Shown: positions 35,065-43,515, counted from the first letter of the stretch. The stretch is 64,000 nt of DNA from Pontibacter ramchanderi (GCF_002846395.1 NZ_PJMU01000004.1:62001-126000), one strand, 5' to 3'. Numbers and translations: made by a program. The notes: generated by a model from the sequence alone, not told the origin.

Positions 35065-35092
35065 AAAGCCACCTCAAGAGGTGGCTTTTATA
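35065..35092. terminator. Bidirectional terminator after gldC
   Basis: AAAGCCACCTC (35065-35075) and GAGGTGGCTTT (35078-35088), a perfect 11-pair stem with a two-base loop as drawn (really a four-base loop), followed by TATAATTT. Also serves the convergent gene. Confidence 0.8.
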
Positions 35093-35112
35093 ATTTAAAA
35101 ATTCAGATTGGA

Positions 35113-35550
35113 CTAGTTCACACGTGTGGCAAGCGCCTTTTTCTGATCAGCGGCCATGTTCTGGGAGCCTTCCTCGTTCATGCTTGTCACGAACTCACGG
35201 TCAACTTTAGAGTACATCTTACGATCACCGAAGTAATCGTTATACTGCACGGTGCTCAGGATATCCTCAAACTGCAGGTCACGCGCTGCCAGGATGTCTT
35301 TGCACTTTTCAGTAATCAGCTGCTCGTTACCAGCGTGCTGCTGCTCAATTTCAGTGATCTGGGCAGCTACATCGAGGTTGATCTCTCTCACTTTGTTCGA
35401 CTGGTAGTTGTTCAGACGAAGTTCACGAATCATCTGCTCAGAAAGGTGGTTGGCACGCTTCTCGGCAACAGCTGCAGCGTTGTTACCTGAGGCAAAAGCG
35501 CCATAAACAGTTCCGAATACCATCAATGTCATTACCAGTAGCTTTTTCAT
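35113..35550 (-). CDS. Exported helical protein, 145 residues, unknown
   Basis: A small periplasmic protein with a signal peptide (MKKLLVMTLMVFGTVYGAFAS). The mature part is almost wholly helical and reads like the Spy/CpxP-type family: RANHLSEQMIRELRLNNYQSNKVREINLD, where basic and leucine residues alternate, and a C-terminal conserved DQKKALATRV. A chaperone-like or stress-related role is only a guess. It is convergent with gldC and shares its terminator. Confidence 0.65.
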   Translation of the reverse strand: MKKLLVMTLMVFGTVYGAFASGNNAAAVAEKRANHLSEQMIRELRLNNYQSNKVREINLDVAAQITEIEQQHAGNEQLITEKCKDILAARDLQFEDILSTVQYNDYFGDRKMYSKVDREFVTSMNEEGSQNMAADQKKALATRVN

Positions 35551-35708
35551 AATTGTAGTGTTTTGGTGTTGTCAGTGCTTTATCAGATTCTTTTCTGGGA
35601 TTGCACAGTTTAAAAACGTGGGCAGTCTGTAAATGATTCCGGCGTTTAAAACTTTTTTTGCTAAATCTTCAGAGTCGAATACAGGCTATATAAAACAGAA
35701 ATAATGCC

Positions 35709-35747
35709 AAAGAGGTCAAATACAACAGTATTTGACCTCTTTTTTTA
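35709..35747. terminator. Hairpin terminator near dcd
   Basis: AAAGAGGTCAAATAC (35709-35723) and GTATTTGACCTCTTT (35728-35742) pair perfectly. The long T tract lies on the plus-strand side, while dcd comes from the minus strand; the hairpin still likely ends dcd. Confidence 0.7.
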
Positions 35748-35761
35748 ATCTTTTTTGGATT

Positions 35762-36298
35762 TTACCACTCGTTCCGCCACATCATCGACTCAACGGGCTT
35801 TGTGGTGCGGTTATTATATTTTGCGTTGGATTTGCTGTTGTAATAATTCTCAATGCCGCCTTTTACTTCGAAATAGATCAATTGGCCAATAGGCATGCCG
35901 TAGTACACCCGCACCTGCTGGGTCACCGAGATCTCGAGGGTCCAGGTATTGCAGAAGCCTACATCGCCTTTGCCGGCAGTGGCATGGATGTCTATACCCA
36001 AACGACCAACACTTGACTTGCCTTCCAGGAAAGGCACGTGGGCGTGCGTTTCAGTATACTCCAGTGTCACGCCCAGGTATAGCGTGTTCGGTTGTAGTAC
36101 AAATCCTTCTTCCGGAATCTCAAACACGTCAATTTCGTTGTGATGGCGCGCGTCCAACACCTCGTTGCGGTATGTAGCCAGGTAGCGGCCCAGGTGTACA
36201 TCGTAAGAGTTCGTGCCCAGGCTGGAGCGCTTAAATGGCTCAATCAGGATAGTGCCTTTCTCGATCTCTTCTAAAATCTGTTTATCTGTAAGAATCAT
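35762..36298 (-). CDS. dcd: dCTP deaminase
   Basis: Deaminates dCTP to dUTP on the route to dTTP (178 residues). Family motifs include the start MILTDKQILEEIEKG, SLGTNSYDVHLG near residue 28, PFLEGKSSVGRLG with the catalytic arginine/serine region, HATAGKGDVGF (catalytic Glu position replaced by D here in AGKGDVGF; in Dcd the general-base Glu follows in the EAGFxG text, so this should be aligned) and IGQLIYFE. I chose the ATG at 36298; a longer frame up to 36436 runs through an AT-rich repeat tract. The trimer fold is certain. Confidence 0.87.
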   Translation of the reverse strand: MILTDKQILEEIEKGTILIEPFKRSSLGTNSYDVHLGRYLATYRNEVLDARHHNEIDVFEIPEEGFVLQPNTLYLGVTLEYTETHAHVPFLEGKSSVGRLGIDIHATAGKGDVGFCNTWTLEISVTQQVRVYYGMPIGQLIYFEVKGGIENYYNSKSNAKYNNRTTKPVESMMWRNEW

Positions 36299-36324
36299 GG
36301 GGTGCGATGTTATGACCGTAAAAG

Positions 36325-36415
36325 TAAGTAAAATTGACGAGTGTTGAATTGTTAAATTGTTGATTGTTGGATTGTTAAATTGATGAATAGCTAAATTGCT
36401 GAATGTTTGAATCCG
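36325..36415. repeat. AT-rich intergenic word tract (TTGTTAAATTG family)
   Basis: A run of similar words such as GTTAAATTG, TTGATTG, TTGGATTG and TAAATTGCTGAATG. The same words occur at 54480-54600 and, in inverted sense, near 39815. The tract makes an open frame upstream of dcd but has no coding character. Confidence 0.6.
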
Positions 36416-36524
36416 ACTCTGTGAGAAAATGGGCATTTGCTGTTATAGCAATCCTGAAAAGACTTCGGACCAATGCCTCCTTTCAAGTATTAACGCGCTT
36501 TAGAGGGAGCTATGATACGCTTAT

Positions 36525-36580
36525 AATCACAAAATAAAGACGACAGCCCGTTACAGAGCTGTCGTCTTTATTTTGTGATT
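36525..36580 (-). terminator. Terminator of hemL with a 23-pair perfect stem
   Basis: Arms 36525-36547 and 36558-36580 match perfectly over 23 bases, with the GC core ACGACAGC/GCTGTCGT and AT-rich ends (AAAATAAAG/CTTTATTTT). It is directly after the hemL stop. Confidence 0.85.
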
Positions 36581-36596
36581 CTTAAGGAGCTATACT

Positions 36597-37892
36597 TTAT
36601 CTGCTGGCTTCTTGAAGTGCTTCTCGGTTTGCCTGCAGGTATTCTTGCACCAGGTCATCAGTAATGGCGGTGGATACGAACAGTGATTCGTACTGCGAAG
36701 GGGCCAGGTATACGCCGTGCTGGAGCATGCTGTTGAAGTAGCGCCCGAACATAGTTGTATCAGAGGTCTTGGCGCTTTCAAAATCGGTCACGGGTTGTTC
36801 TGTGAAGAAGATGCTGAACATGGAGCCCACGTGGTTGATCGTGTAGTTCATGCCAAGTTCCTGCATGTTCTGCTTCATGCCGTTCACCATGTTGGAAGTG
36901 GTCTGCTCCAGATTGGTGTATACCTCCGGGTGGCTCTGCAGGTACTGCAGCATGGCCATACCGGCCGACATGGCGATCGGGTTGCCAGACAGGGTGCCTG
37001 CCTGGTATACTGGTCCGGCCGGGGCTACAAAGTTCATGATCTCTTTTTTGCCTCCGTAGGCGCCTACAGGCATACCGCCCCCGATAATCTTACCGAGTGT
37101 GGTCATATCCGGCGTAACACCAAACAGTTGCTGCGCGCCACCTGGTGCCAGGCGGAAGCCCGTCATCACTTCATCAAATATCAGTACAATGCCCTCTTTG
37201 GTGCAAAGGTCTCGGAGGCCCTGCAGGAAACCCTGCTCCGGAAGCACCAGGCCCATGTTGCCGGCCACTGGCTCCAGAATAATGGCAGCTACCTGATCCT
37301 TATTGGCTTCCACCAGTCTCTTAACCGCCTCCAGATCATTATAAGGAGCGGTGAGTGTATCGGCGGCCACGCCCTGGGTTACACCCGGGCTGTCCGGCAC
37401 TCCGAGGGTAATAGCGCCACTTCCGGCAGCGATCAGGAATGAGTCGCCGTGGCCGTGGTAGCAGCCTTCGAACTTGATCATTTTGTTGCGGCCGGTATAG
37501 CCCCTGGCCACGCGCACAGCCGACATGGTGGCCTCGGTACCTGAGTTTACCATACGCACCTTCTCAATAGAAGGCACCATGTCCACGATCAGCTCCGCAA
37601 TCTCAATTTCTTTGCGGGTAGGGGCTCCAAAAGAAAGGGAGTTAGGTATAGCCTTAAGCACCGCTTCCTGCACTACTTCAGCGGCGTGGCCCAGGATCAT
37701 GGGCCCCCAGGAGTTGATCAGCTCAATGTAACGGTTGCCGTCTTCGTCAAACATGTAAGGTCCTTTGGCCGACACCATAAAGCGCGGATTGCCACCCACG
37801 GCCCGGAAGGCACGAACAGGAGAGTTTACACCGCCAGGTATGGAGTGTTGTGCACGCTGGAAAAGTTCTTCGCTGATAGGCGCTATTTTCAT
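36597..37892 (-). CDS. hemL: Glutamate-1-semialdehyde 2,1-aminomutase
   Basis: PLP enzyme (431 residues) that makes 5-aminolevulinate in the C5 haem pathway. Seen: HSIPGGVNSPVRAF near the start, MVNSGTEATMSAVRVARGYT, FEGCYHGHGDSFL, LIFDEVMTGFR, and the PLP-lysine motif TLGKIIGGGMPVGAYGG (Lys near 269). Length equals the family norm. It is transcribed alone, between its terminator and the PBP1-fold gene upstream; no other haem gene is nearby. Confidence 0.96.
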   Translation of the reverse strand: MKIAPISEELFQRAQHSIPGGVNSPVRAFRAVGGNPRFMVSAKGPYMFDEDGNRYIELINSWGPMILGHAAEVVQEAVLKAIPNSLSFGAPTRKEIEIAELIVDMVPSIEKVRMVNSGTEATMSAVRVARGYTGRNKMIKFEGCYHGHGDSFLIAAGSGAITLGVPDSPGVTQGVAADTLTAPYNDLEAVKRLVEANKDQVAAIILEPVAGNMGLVLPEQGFLQGLRDLCTKEGIVLIFDEVMTGFRLAPGGAQQLFGVTPDMTTLGKIIGGGMPVGAYGGKKEIMNFVAPAGPVYQAGTLSGNPIAMSAGMAMLQYLQSHPEVYTNLEQTTSNMVNGMKQNMQELGMNYTINHVGSMFSIFFTEQPVTDFESAKTSDTTMFGRYFNSMLQHGVYLAPSQYESLFVSTAITDDLVQEYLQANREALQEASR

Positions 37893-37966
37893 AATGCTGT
37901 GTTCTTAGATAGTTAAAAACAATGATTTGGTTCAGGTGCTATACCTGTTTTGGATTGGCTGCGACT

Positions 37967-39670
37967 CTAAAATACCGGATTCACGACAGTCAGTTGCAGG
38001 TTCTCCAGTTTGGTGATTGGGATGTACTGGTTGTCGCGCCGCACTTCATTTAGGGCTGCGCGGTCGGTGTAGCCTATACCTTTGTAAAATACACCCGGTC
38101 TTAGTCCTTCGGAGCCCAAAGCCAGGTTAAAGCGTGGGCCATAGTTCTGGAGCAGGGTCCCGAAATAGTACATCATCTCAAAACCGGCATAAGCATAGGG
38201 CGAAGGCGGCATGTTATACCTGGCAGCATACCTTTTGCGGAAGTGGCGCACGACGGAGTTCATCTGGTCCACGTATTTCGGGTTAACGAAGTAGATCTCC
38301 AGGTCATCCAGTTGGCGCAGCGTCAGCTGGCCTATACCTAACCAGTTTTCGAATGTGAGCAGTGGGAGCGTGGCTGCTCTGGCCTGCAGGGTGCTTACTG
38401 TGTTTGCGGCAGCTGTCATCTGATCGGAGAATACAGCCAAATGCCCAATGCCCTCCAGTTTCAGCTCTTTAAAGACAGCAGCCGTTGCGGAGGTCTGCTT
38501 GGAGTTGATCTTTTTATAAGCGGCTATTTTCCCTCCTAACTTCAGGAACTGTTCGCGGTAGTACTGGCTAAACGCGATGTCGTCTTTGCTGTCTTCGTAC
38601 AGAATGATAGCTGTTTTCGGCTCGAAGGTGTTATAAGCATACGTTGCTGCCTGCCGTGCCTGCGTTGCCACCGACGATTCGAACAAGAAGATATTCGGAT
38701 TCTCACCGGCGACTTCCAGGTCCTGCGAAAGCGGATTAATCACGTTAACGTTGTTTTGAGCCGCAAAACGGTTTACTATTTTTGCAGAAGATCTATAAAC
38801 GGGGCCAATGAGCAAATCCATGCTTTTGATCTCTGGAGTCTCCAGAATGCGTTTCACGGCTGTGGTATCCGTACCGGCATCGTAGGCATAGAGGTTAATG
38901 TTGATGCCCTGTCGTTTGAGAGAGTCCTGCGCCATTTTCATGCCGGCGTAAAGGTCGGTGGCAAACTGGTTTTTGCGTGCGGCCTGTCCCAGGTCCTGGT
39001 CCAACTGAAAGGGCAGAAGCGCAGCTACGGTGTAAGCCTGTTTGCGCATGGCGTTGGCGCTGAGGTAACGGTTGCGATCCAGCCGGTGCTTCGATACAAT
39101 GTTTTCGAGGGTTGACTTGTCTTCGGGGCGATACCATCCTGCCAAAAGCTTGTCAGCGAAGGTTTGCGCAAGGGCCTTATCGTCCGGATAACGCTGCAAA
39201 AGCTGCTCGAAAGTTTCGCGGTCGGTGATGCGCATTAGGTAATGCCGCTTCAGGTTTTCGGCATCGGCTTGCAGCTTGTTGGAAGACAAGCTGCTTAGCT
39301 CTGCAAGTGCTTGTTCGAATTCGCCTTGTTCAAAAAGTACGTTGGCCAGCAGGTAGCTTGCTTCCGTCTGGTTTGGCCAGGTAGGGTGCTGGCCCTGCAA
39401 CTGCTGCAGCATGCGGCGGGCTTCGGGCAGCTTGTTTGCCTTCAGTGCCGCCACGGCATAGAGGTAAGAGGCTTCAGGAGCATATTGATTTTTCGGGCCA
39501 GCCTGGGTGATCGGCAAAAGTTCGGCCATGGCCTTGTCGTATTGCTCCCGCTCGATCAGGACCTTGCCATTGCCATAGGTCGTGCTGAAGTCTTGCTGGG
39601 CCTGTGCCGGAAGTGCCAGTGCAGCCAGCAGCAACATACCCGCTGTATGCTTCAAAAAGCTTCTATTCAT
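37967..39670 (-). CDS. TPR plus type-1 periplasmic-binding-fold protein (LivK/LpoA-like)
   Basis: A 567-residue exported protein with signal peptide ending ALPAQAQ, an N-terminal TPR-like helical part (about 30-190: YEREQYDKAMAELLPITQ-type repeats) and a periplasmic binding protein type 1 domain (about 215-560, starting VAALLPFQLDQDLG, containing LLIGPVYRSSAKIV and the hinge AAYKKINSKQ). The layout resembles LpoA-like activators of penicillin-binding proteins, or PBP1-LysM proteins of Bacteroidota without the LysM part. No transporter genes are adjacent, so an amino-acid ABC role is unlikely. Confidence 0.75.
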   Translation of the reverse strand: MNRSFLKHTAGMLLLAALALPAQAQQDFSTTYGNGKVLIEREQYDKAMAELLPITQAGPKNQYAPEASYLYAVAALKANKLPEARRMLQQLQGQHPTWPNQTEASYLLANVLFEQGEFEQALAELSSLSSNKLQADAENLKRHYLMRITDRETFEQLLQRYPDDKALAQTFADKLLAGWYRPEDKSTLENIVSKHRLDRNRYLSANAMRKQAYTVAALLPFQLDQDLGQAARKNQFATDLYAGMKMAQDSLKRQGININLYAYDAGTDTTAVKRILETPEIKSMDLLIGPVYRSSAKIVNRFAAQNNVNVINPLSQDLEVAGENPNIFLFESSVATQARQAATYAYNTFEPKTAIILYEDSKDDIAFSQYYREQFLKLGGKIAAYKKINSKQTSATAAVFKELKLEGIGHLAVFSDQMTAAANTVSTLQARAATLPLLTFENWLGIGQLTLRQLDDLEIYFVNPKYVDQMNSVVRHFRKRYAARYNMPPSPYAYAGFEMMYYFGTLLQNYGPRFNLALGSEGLRPGVFYKGIGYTDRAALNEVRRDNQYIPITKLENLQLTVVNPVF

Positions 39671-39684
39671 GTTGTTTTATTTTG

Positions 39685-39865
39685 ATTGAGTGATTGAGTG
39701 ATTTAGCGAATGAGTGATTGTTAATTTGGCGAGTGATTAATTCAATCAAATCAAATACTGAACCTACACGCTACCTAGCAGCAGCTTCGCTGAAACCAGA
39801 TCAACAATTCAGCCATTTAACAATTTAACCAATCACTAACTCACTCAATCACCAAATCACTCCAT
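39685..39865. repeat. Mirrored AT-rich word tracts between guaA and the PBP1-fold gene
   Basis: Words GATTGAGTGATT, GAGTGATT and GCGAGTGATTAATTC in the left half face AATCACTAACTCACTCAATC and AATCACTCC in the right half, so the RNA can fold back on itself. Nothing coding is visible. As guaA reads into it from the right, it may serve as its terminator, although no T tract is present. Confidence 0.6.
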
Positions 39866-39869
39866 TAAA

Positions 39870-41399
39870 TTACTCCCACTCGATGGTAGCTGGTGGTTTC
39901 GAGCTGATATCGTACACGACGCGGTTAACGCCTTTTACCTTGTTGATGATCTCGTTCGACACATCGGCCAGGAACTCATACGGCAAACGGCTCCAGTCCG
40001 CTGTCATGCCGTCAATGGAGGTCACGGCGCGAAGGGCCACTACATTTTCATAAGTACGCTCATCGCCCATCACACCAACCGATTGTACCGGCGTCAGGAT
40101 AGCGCCTGCCTGCCATACCTCGTCATACAGACCCGATTTTTTGAGGTTGCTGATGAAGATATGATCCACTTGCTGTAGTACTTGTACCTTCTCCGGAGTG
40201 ATATCGCCTAGTATGCGGATAGCCAAACCCGGACCAGGGAAAGGATGGCGGCCGAGGATGTTGTCGTCAATTTTCAGTGTTTTGCCTACCAGACGCACTT
40301 CGTCTTTGAAGAGCGTCTTGAGTGGCTCTACCACTTTCAGCTTCATAAAGTCAGGAAGACCGCCTACGTTGTGGTGCGATTTGATGGTAGCCGAAGGACC
40401 TTTTACGCTCATCGATTCGATCACATCCGGGTAGATCGTGCCCTGGCCGAGCCATTTCACGCCCTCAATTTTATGTGCCTCGTCGTCGAACACCTCAATG
40501 AACACGCGGCCAATGGCTTTGCGCTTGCCTTCGGGGTCTGATATACTGGCTAGTGCGGAGTAAAAACGGTCTTTGGCATCCACGCCCTTCACGTTCAGCC
40601 CCATGTGCTTGTAGGAGTCGAGCACTGATTCGAACTCGTCTTTGCGCAGCAGTCCGTTGTCAACAAATATACAGTACAGGTTCTCGCCTATCGCCTGATG
40701 AATCAGCATGGCTGCCACGCTGGAGTCCACACCACCGGAGAGGCCGAGCACGACCTTATCGTTACCCAACTGCTGCTTCAACTCGGCTACAGTCGCATCC
40801 ACGAACTGCTCGGAAGTCCAGTCCTGCTGGCAACCGCAGATGTGCACCACAAAATTGCGAAGCAGGGTCTTGCCTTCATCGGAGTGTGTTACCTCCGGGT
40901 GGAACTGAATGCCGTAGGTCTCCTGGTCGCGCAGCTTGTAAGCGGCCACGCGAACGGTTTCCGTACTGGCTATTACTTCAAAATTGTCAGGAATTTCTTT
41001 GATCGTGTCACCATGCGACATCCACACTACCGAACCAGGTGTGAGTTCTTTCATCAGGCGGTTGGCAGTGTGCAGCTCTGAAAGTCTGGCACGGCCATAT
41101 TCGCGGATGGTGGAAGGAGTTACTTCGCCCTGGTGCTCGTGGGCGATCAGTTGCGCCCCGTAGCATACACCCAGCAATGGGAGCTTGCCCATGAATTGGT
41201 TCAGGTCAATGGTAGGGTGTTCTTGGTCACGCACCGAGCAGGGGCTGCCCGATAGAATAACGCCTTTGACATCTTCCGTTAGTTCCGGAACATTATTGTA
41301 AGGGTAAATCTCACAATACACATTTAGCTCGCGCACCCGTCTTGCGATCAACTGGGTGTACTGGGAGCCGAAGTCGAGAATCAGTATTTTTTCTGGCAT
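39870..41399 (-). CDS. guaA: GMP synthase (glutamine-hydrolysing)
   Basis: Amidates XMP to GMP (509 residues). The glutamine amidotransferase part (1-190) has [15 protein letters not shown], the nucleophile GVCYGAQL (Cys near 80) and FHPEVTHS; the ATP pyrophosphatase part has the PP-loop [13 protein letters not shown] (about 224-236); the C-terminal dimer domain ends PPATIEWE. I chose ATG 41399; a TTG two codons upstream is unnecessary. A TACCTTTG box ends only three bases before the ATG, so the transcript is probably leaderless. The gene has no TATACCT word. Confidence 0.97.
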   Translation of the reverse strand: MPEKILILDFGSQYTQLIARRVRELNVYCEIYPYNNVPELTEDVKGVILSGSPCSVRDQEHPTIDLNQFMGKLPLLGVCYGAQLIAHEHQGEVTPSTIREYGRARLSELHTANRLMKELTPGSVVWMSHGDTIKEIPDNFEVIASTETVRVAAYKLRDQETYGIQFHPEVTHSDEGKTLLRNFVVHICGCQQDWTSEQFVDATVAELKQQLGNDKVVLGLSGGVDSSVAAMLIHQAIGENLYCIFVDNGLLRKDEFESVLDSYKHMGLNVKGVDAKDRFYSALASISDPEGKRKAIGRVFIEVFDDEAHKIEGVKWLGQGTIYPDVIESMSVKGPSATIKSHHNVGGLPDFMKLKVVEPLKTLFKDEVRLVGKTLKIDDNILGRHPFPGPGLAIRILGDITPEKVQVLQQVDHIFISNLKKSGLYDEVWQAGAILTPVQSVGVMGDERTYENVVALRAVTSIDGMTADWSRLPYEFLADVSNEIINKVKGVNRVVYDISSKPPATIEWE

Positions 41400-41402
41400 G
41401 CG

Positions 41403-41410
41403 CAAAGGTA
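41403..41410 (-). promoter_or_regulatory. -7 element (TACCTTTG) directly at the guaA start
   Basis: Minus-strand TACCTTTG, followed after three bases by the ATG of guaA. A CAAA (TTTG on the minus strand) lies 21 bases further upstream. Transcription should begin in or beside the start codon. Confidence 0.55.
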
Positions 41411-41552
41411 AGGCACTTTAGGCTTTTTTGCCAAAAATAGGGGAGATATGTTTTGATGTAGAGTTTTGCGCCTGACCGGCGAGGTAGTCGAGTATGGCGC
41501 GAGCGTTCACGCTCGGTTCTGGTGTAGTTGGACCTCTGGACCGGTGTTAGGT

Positions 41553-41582
41553 GTACCTATACCTATACCTATACCTATACCT
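41553..41582. repeat. CTATAC hexamer microsatellite
   Basis: Four to five tandem units of ACCTAT, so the window's common TATACCT word appears four times in a row inside repeat island 2. Confidence 0.9.
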
Positions 41583-41607
41583 GGCGTAGCAACCGCTTTT
41601 AGGTATA

Positions 41608-41641
41608 ATACCTGTACTGCTCTGATACCTGTACTGCTCTG
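41608..41641. repeat. 17-base tandem duplication
   Basis: ATACCTGTACTGCTCTG occurs twice without gap (41608-41624 and 41625-41641). Confidence 0.9.
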
Positions 41642-42193
41642 TAGCTTGCCCTGGCCGGGCGGGCCTCACTTTTTTCCTTGATGAAAAGAAAGAGGGCCCC
41701 TACCCCCAGTAAGCAAAAAAATCAAGACGATTTTGAATCGAGGGCCCCTACCCCCACTCGCTGACCGCTCAAACAAAAAATCGTCGGTGGCGCACCTGGC
41801 ACAGCTGTTTGTTACATAGCTGGCTGATAGTTAGTCTTGCTATACCTGCCAGTGGTCATGTACTACGGAGCTTATACCTTTAAATGGCAATAGCCAAAAG
41901 TCCCGCTTCGAAGGGGGCAGGGGGATGACAATCGTGCATAGCTCCTTCCCCTGTTTTTAGGGGAAGGTTGGGATGGGGTTAAAATCATGCACCAAAATCC
42001 TGTAAATTCTTTAATCCTGAAAATCCTGATTCAGACTAACCATTCACTATGCCATCAAACACCGCGGCGCTCCGGCCCTCCAATCTTCCTCTTTCCATAG
42101 CCACAAGCATCCTCCTTTCAAAAATAAACCACCTGAGCAGTAACATCATCGGGGGCAAACAGCGAGGTTGAGAGATAAATCTTTAATAGATGC

Positions 42194-42223
42194 TTGCACT
42201 TCAGGATAATCTTCGTACTTTTG
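42194..42223 (+). promoter_or_regulatory. Promoter of the SRP RNA gene
   Basis: TTG (42194-42196), 19 bases, TACTTTTG (42216-42223). The RNA starts four to six bases further on, at the spacing expected of a Bacteroidota promoter. Confidence 0.75.
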
Positions 42224-42227
42224 TAAC

Positions 42228-42320
42228 GGCAAATCGGCACGGCCAGCTCCCGTCGAACTCCCCCAGGGCCGGAAGGCAGCAAGGGTAGATGGTTGAAGCG
42301 GCGCGATGTTGGTTTGCCAC
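42228..42320 (+). ncRNA. ffs: Signal recognition particle RNA, small bacterial type
   Basis: RNA core of the signal recognition particle that binds Ffh and targets membrane proteins. The ends GGCAAA and TTTGCC pair; the apical helix with the conserved CCCAGGGCCGGAAGGCAGCAAGGG contains the GGAA tetraloop and the symmetric internal loop that binds the Ffh M domain; eight T residues follow directly (42321-42328). About 93 bases, as usual for the 4.5S type. Its protein partner gene ffh lies at 57902 in this window. Confidence 0.95.
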
Positions 42321-42342
42321 TTTTTTTTGCCCTTACTTTTCT

Positions 42343-42367
42343 GACCGGCTCCTGCGCCGGTCTTTTT
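42343..42367 (+). terminator. Second terminator behind the SRP RNA
   Basis: GACCGGC (42343-42349) and GCCGGTC (42356-42362) with a T5 tail, 20 bases after the T8 run at the end of ffs. Confidence 0.8.
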
Positions 42368-42488
42368 GTTTTGGTGCTATAACTGTCCCATCTTGCAGTC
42401 CCTTCGCCTAATGGCGCTGGAAAATAGACTGTTCCCTTCGTTATTTGGCGCTATACCTAAATTGTGTCGCATCTTTTATTCAATGTCT

Positions 42489-42518
42489 TTTGACTTAGGG
42501 CATATTGCGTTAGATTTG
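42489..42518 (+). promoter_or_regulatory. Promoter of the transaldolase gene
   Basis: TTTG (42489-42492), 18 bases, TAGATTTG (42511-42518); 25 bases before the start codon. Confidence 0.7.
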
Positions 42519-42543
42519 TAAGCAAATCTACATCCCCAGCATT

Positions 42544-43200
42544 ATGAAATTCTTTGTTGATACTGCAAACCTGCAGGAAATTCAGGAAGCGCACGACCTT
42601 GGTGTGCTCGACGGTGTAACCACCAACCCATCGCTGATGGCCAAAGAGGGTATCTTCGGGCACGACAACGTGATGGCGCACTACAAGCAGATTTGCGAAA
42701 TTGTGGACGGTGACATCAGCGCCGAAGTGATCGCAACAGACTTCGACGGCATGGTGCGCGAAGGCGAACTGCTGGCCGAACTGCACCCGAACATCGTGGT
42801 GAAAGTTCCGATGATCCGCGACGGCGTGAAGGCGATTCGTCACTTTAGCGAGCGCGGCATCAAAACAAACTGTACGCTGGTTTTCTCTGCCGGTCAGGCT
42901 ATCCTGGCTGCTAAGGCAGGTGCTACGTACGTGTCTCCGTTTGTAGGTCGTCTGGACGACGTGTCAACAGACGGTCTGCAGCTGATCGAGCAGATTGTAC
43001 ACATCTATGGCAACTATGGTTACCAGACACAGGTGCTGGCAGCTTCTGTGCGTCACGTGATGCACCTGGTGCAGTGCGCTGAGCTGGGTGCTGATGTGGT
43101 AACCTGCCCTCTTTCAGTGATCACCGGCCTGCTGAACCACCCGCTGACTGACATCGGTCTGCAGAAGTTCCTGGCCGACCACGCCAAAGGCAGCAAGTAA
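42544..43200 (+). CDS. fsa: Transaldolase-like/fructose-6-phosphate aldolase family protein
   Basis: A 218-residue short transaldolase (TalC/FSA subfamily). The start [35 protein letters not shown] text holds the Asp and Asn of the sugar-phosphate site; VVKVPM (about 84-89) carries the Schiff-base lysine, and [11 protein letters not shown] is the phosphate-binding end. This short form usually acts as a pentose-phosphate transaldolase in Bacteroidota, though FSA aldolase activity cannot be excluded. Transcribed alone from a clear promoter; the gene has no TATACCT word and strong codon bias. Confidence 0.93.
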   Translation: MKFFVDTANLQEIQEAHDLGVLDGVTTNPSLMAKEGIFGHDNVMAHYKQICEIVDGDISAEVIATDFDGMVREGELLAELHPNIVVKVPMIRDGVKAIRHFSERGIKTNCTLVFSAGQAILAAKAGATYVSPFVGRLDDVSTDGLQLIEQIVHIYGNYGYQTQVLAASVRHVMHLVQCAELGADVVTCPLSVITGLLNHPLTDIGLQKFLADHAKGSK

Positions 43201-43204
43201 GACA

Positions 43205-43300
43205 ATTAGGAATTAAGAATTAGGAATTAAGAATTGTAGAGGTATAAGCCAAAAACAATTTTAACCATTCCTAATTCTTAATTCTAAATTCTTAATTCAT
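43205..43300. repeat. Inverted AATTAGGAATTAAGAATT tracts
   Basis: Left tract AATTAGGAATTAAGAATT (repeated twice) faces right tract ATTCCTAATTCTTAATTC and its repeat. They can form a long AT-rich hairpin after the transaldolase gene, with a few bases (GAGGTATAAGCC) in the loop. This is a common intergenic pattern of Bacteroidota. Confidence 0.7.
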
Positions 43301-43304
43301 TCCG

Positions 43305-43508
43305 ATGTACATCATCAAAGTAAAGGGCAAGGCCAAAATTCCGGATTATATTCAGCTGCGCGACGATAATTTCGTGCTCATCGCTTATTTTAGGGCTGAT
43401 CGTCCGCTCAAGAACCTGGACCGTTATGGTCTGGAGGGAAAAGAGGAGGAGTTGGCTGCGCTGATTGAGTCCCTTGAGTTTGGTAAACTGCAGCAACTAG
43501 ATATTTAA
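43305..43508 (+). CDS. Small conserved-looking protein, 67 residues, upstream of ftsE
   Basis: I do not know the family name. The product MYIIKVKGKAKIPDYIQLRDD... looks like a compact alpha/beta domain with strands at both ends and a C-terminal amphipathic helix (EEELAALIESLEF). It ends seven bases before the ftsE-like gene and so is likely cotranscribed. A small partner for the ATPase is a reasonable but unproven thought. Confidence 0.65.
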   Translation: MYIIKVKGKAKIPDYIQLRDDNFVLIAYFRADRPLKNLDRYGLEGKEEELAALIESLEFGKLQQLDI

Positions 43509-43515
43509 TTTTCTT

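Larger units (their letters stand above)
41494..42036. repeat. Mosaic interspersed repeat island, copy 2 (inverted)
   Basis: Long non-coding stretch upstream of the SRP RNA. It has block C' (ATGGCGCGAGCGTTCACGCTCG, with palindrome CGAGCGT-TC-ACGCTCG, 41494-41515), block B' (AATGGCAATAGCC onward to GGGGGATGACAATCGTGCA, about 41884-41939) and block A' (AATCCTGTAAATTCTTTAATC onward to CCTGATTC, about 41998-42033). These mirror blocks C, B and A of 11725-12065. Between C' and B' are two copies of AGGGCCCCTACCCCCA (41691-41706 and 41742-41757); the same words return inverted near 54732. No gene is visible up to 42227. Confidence 0.75.

Noticed and set aside
41553..41641. Possible CRISPR-like tandem array
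   Set aside because: Units of 6 and 17 bases without spacers; microsatellite and tandem duplication, no cas genes.
41466..41681. 71-codon ORF across the microsatellite
   Set aside because: It translates the CTATAC repeat into an Ile-Pro run and covers repeat block C'; no coding character.
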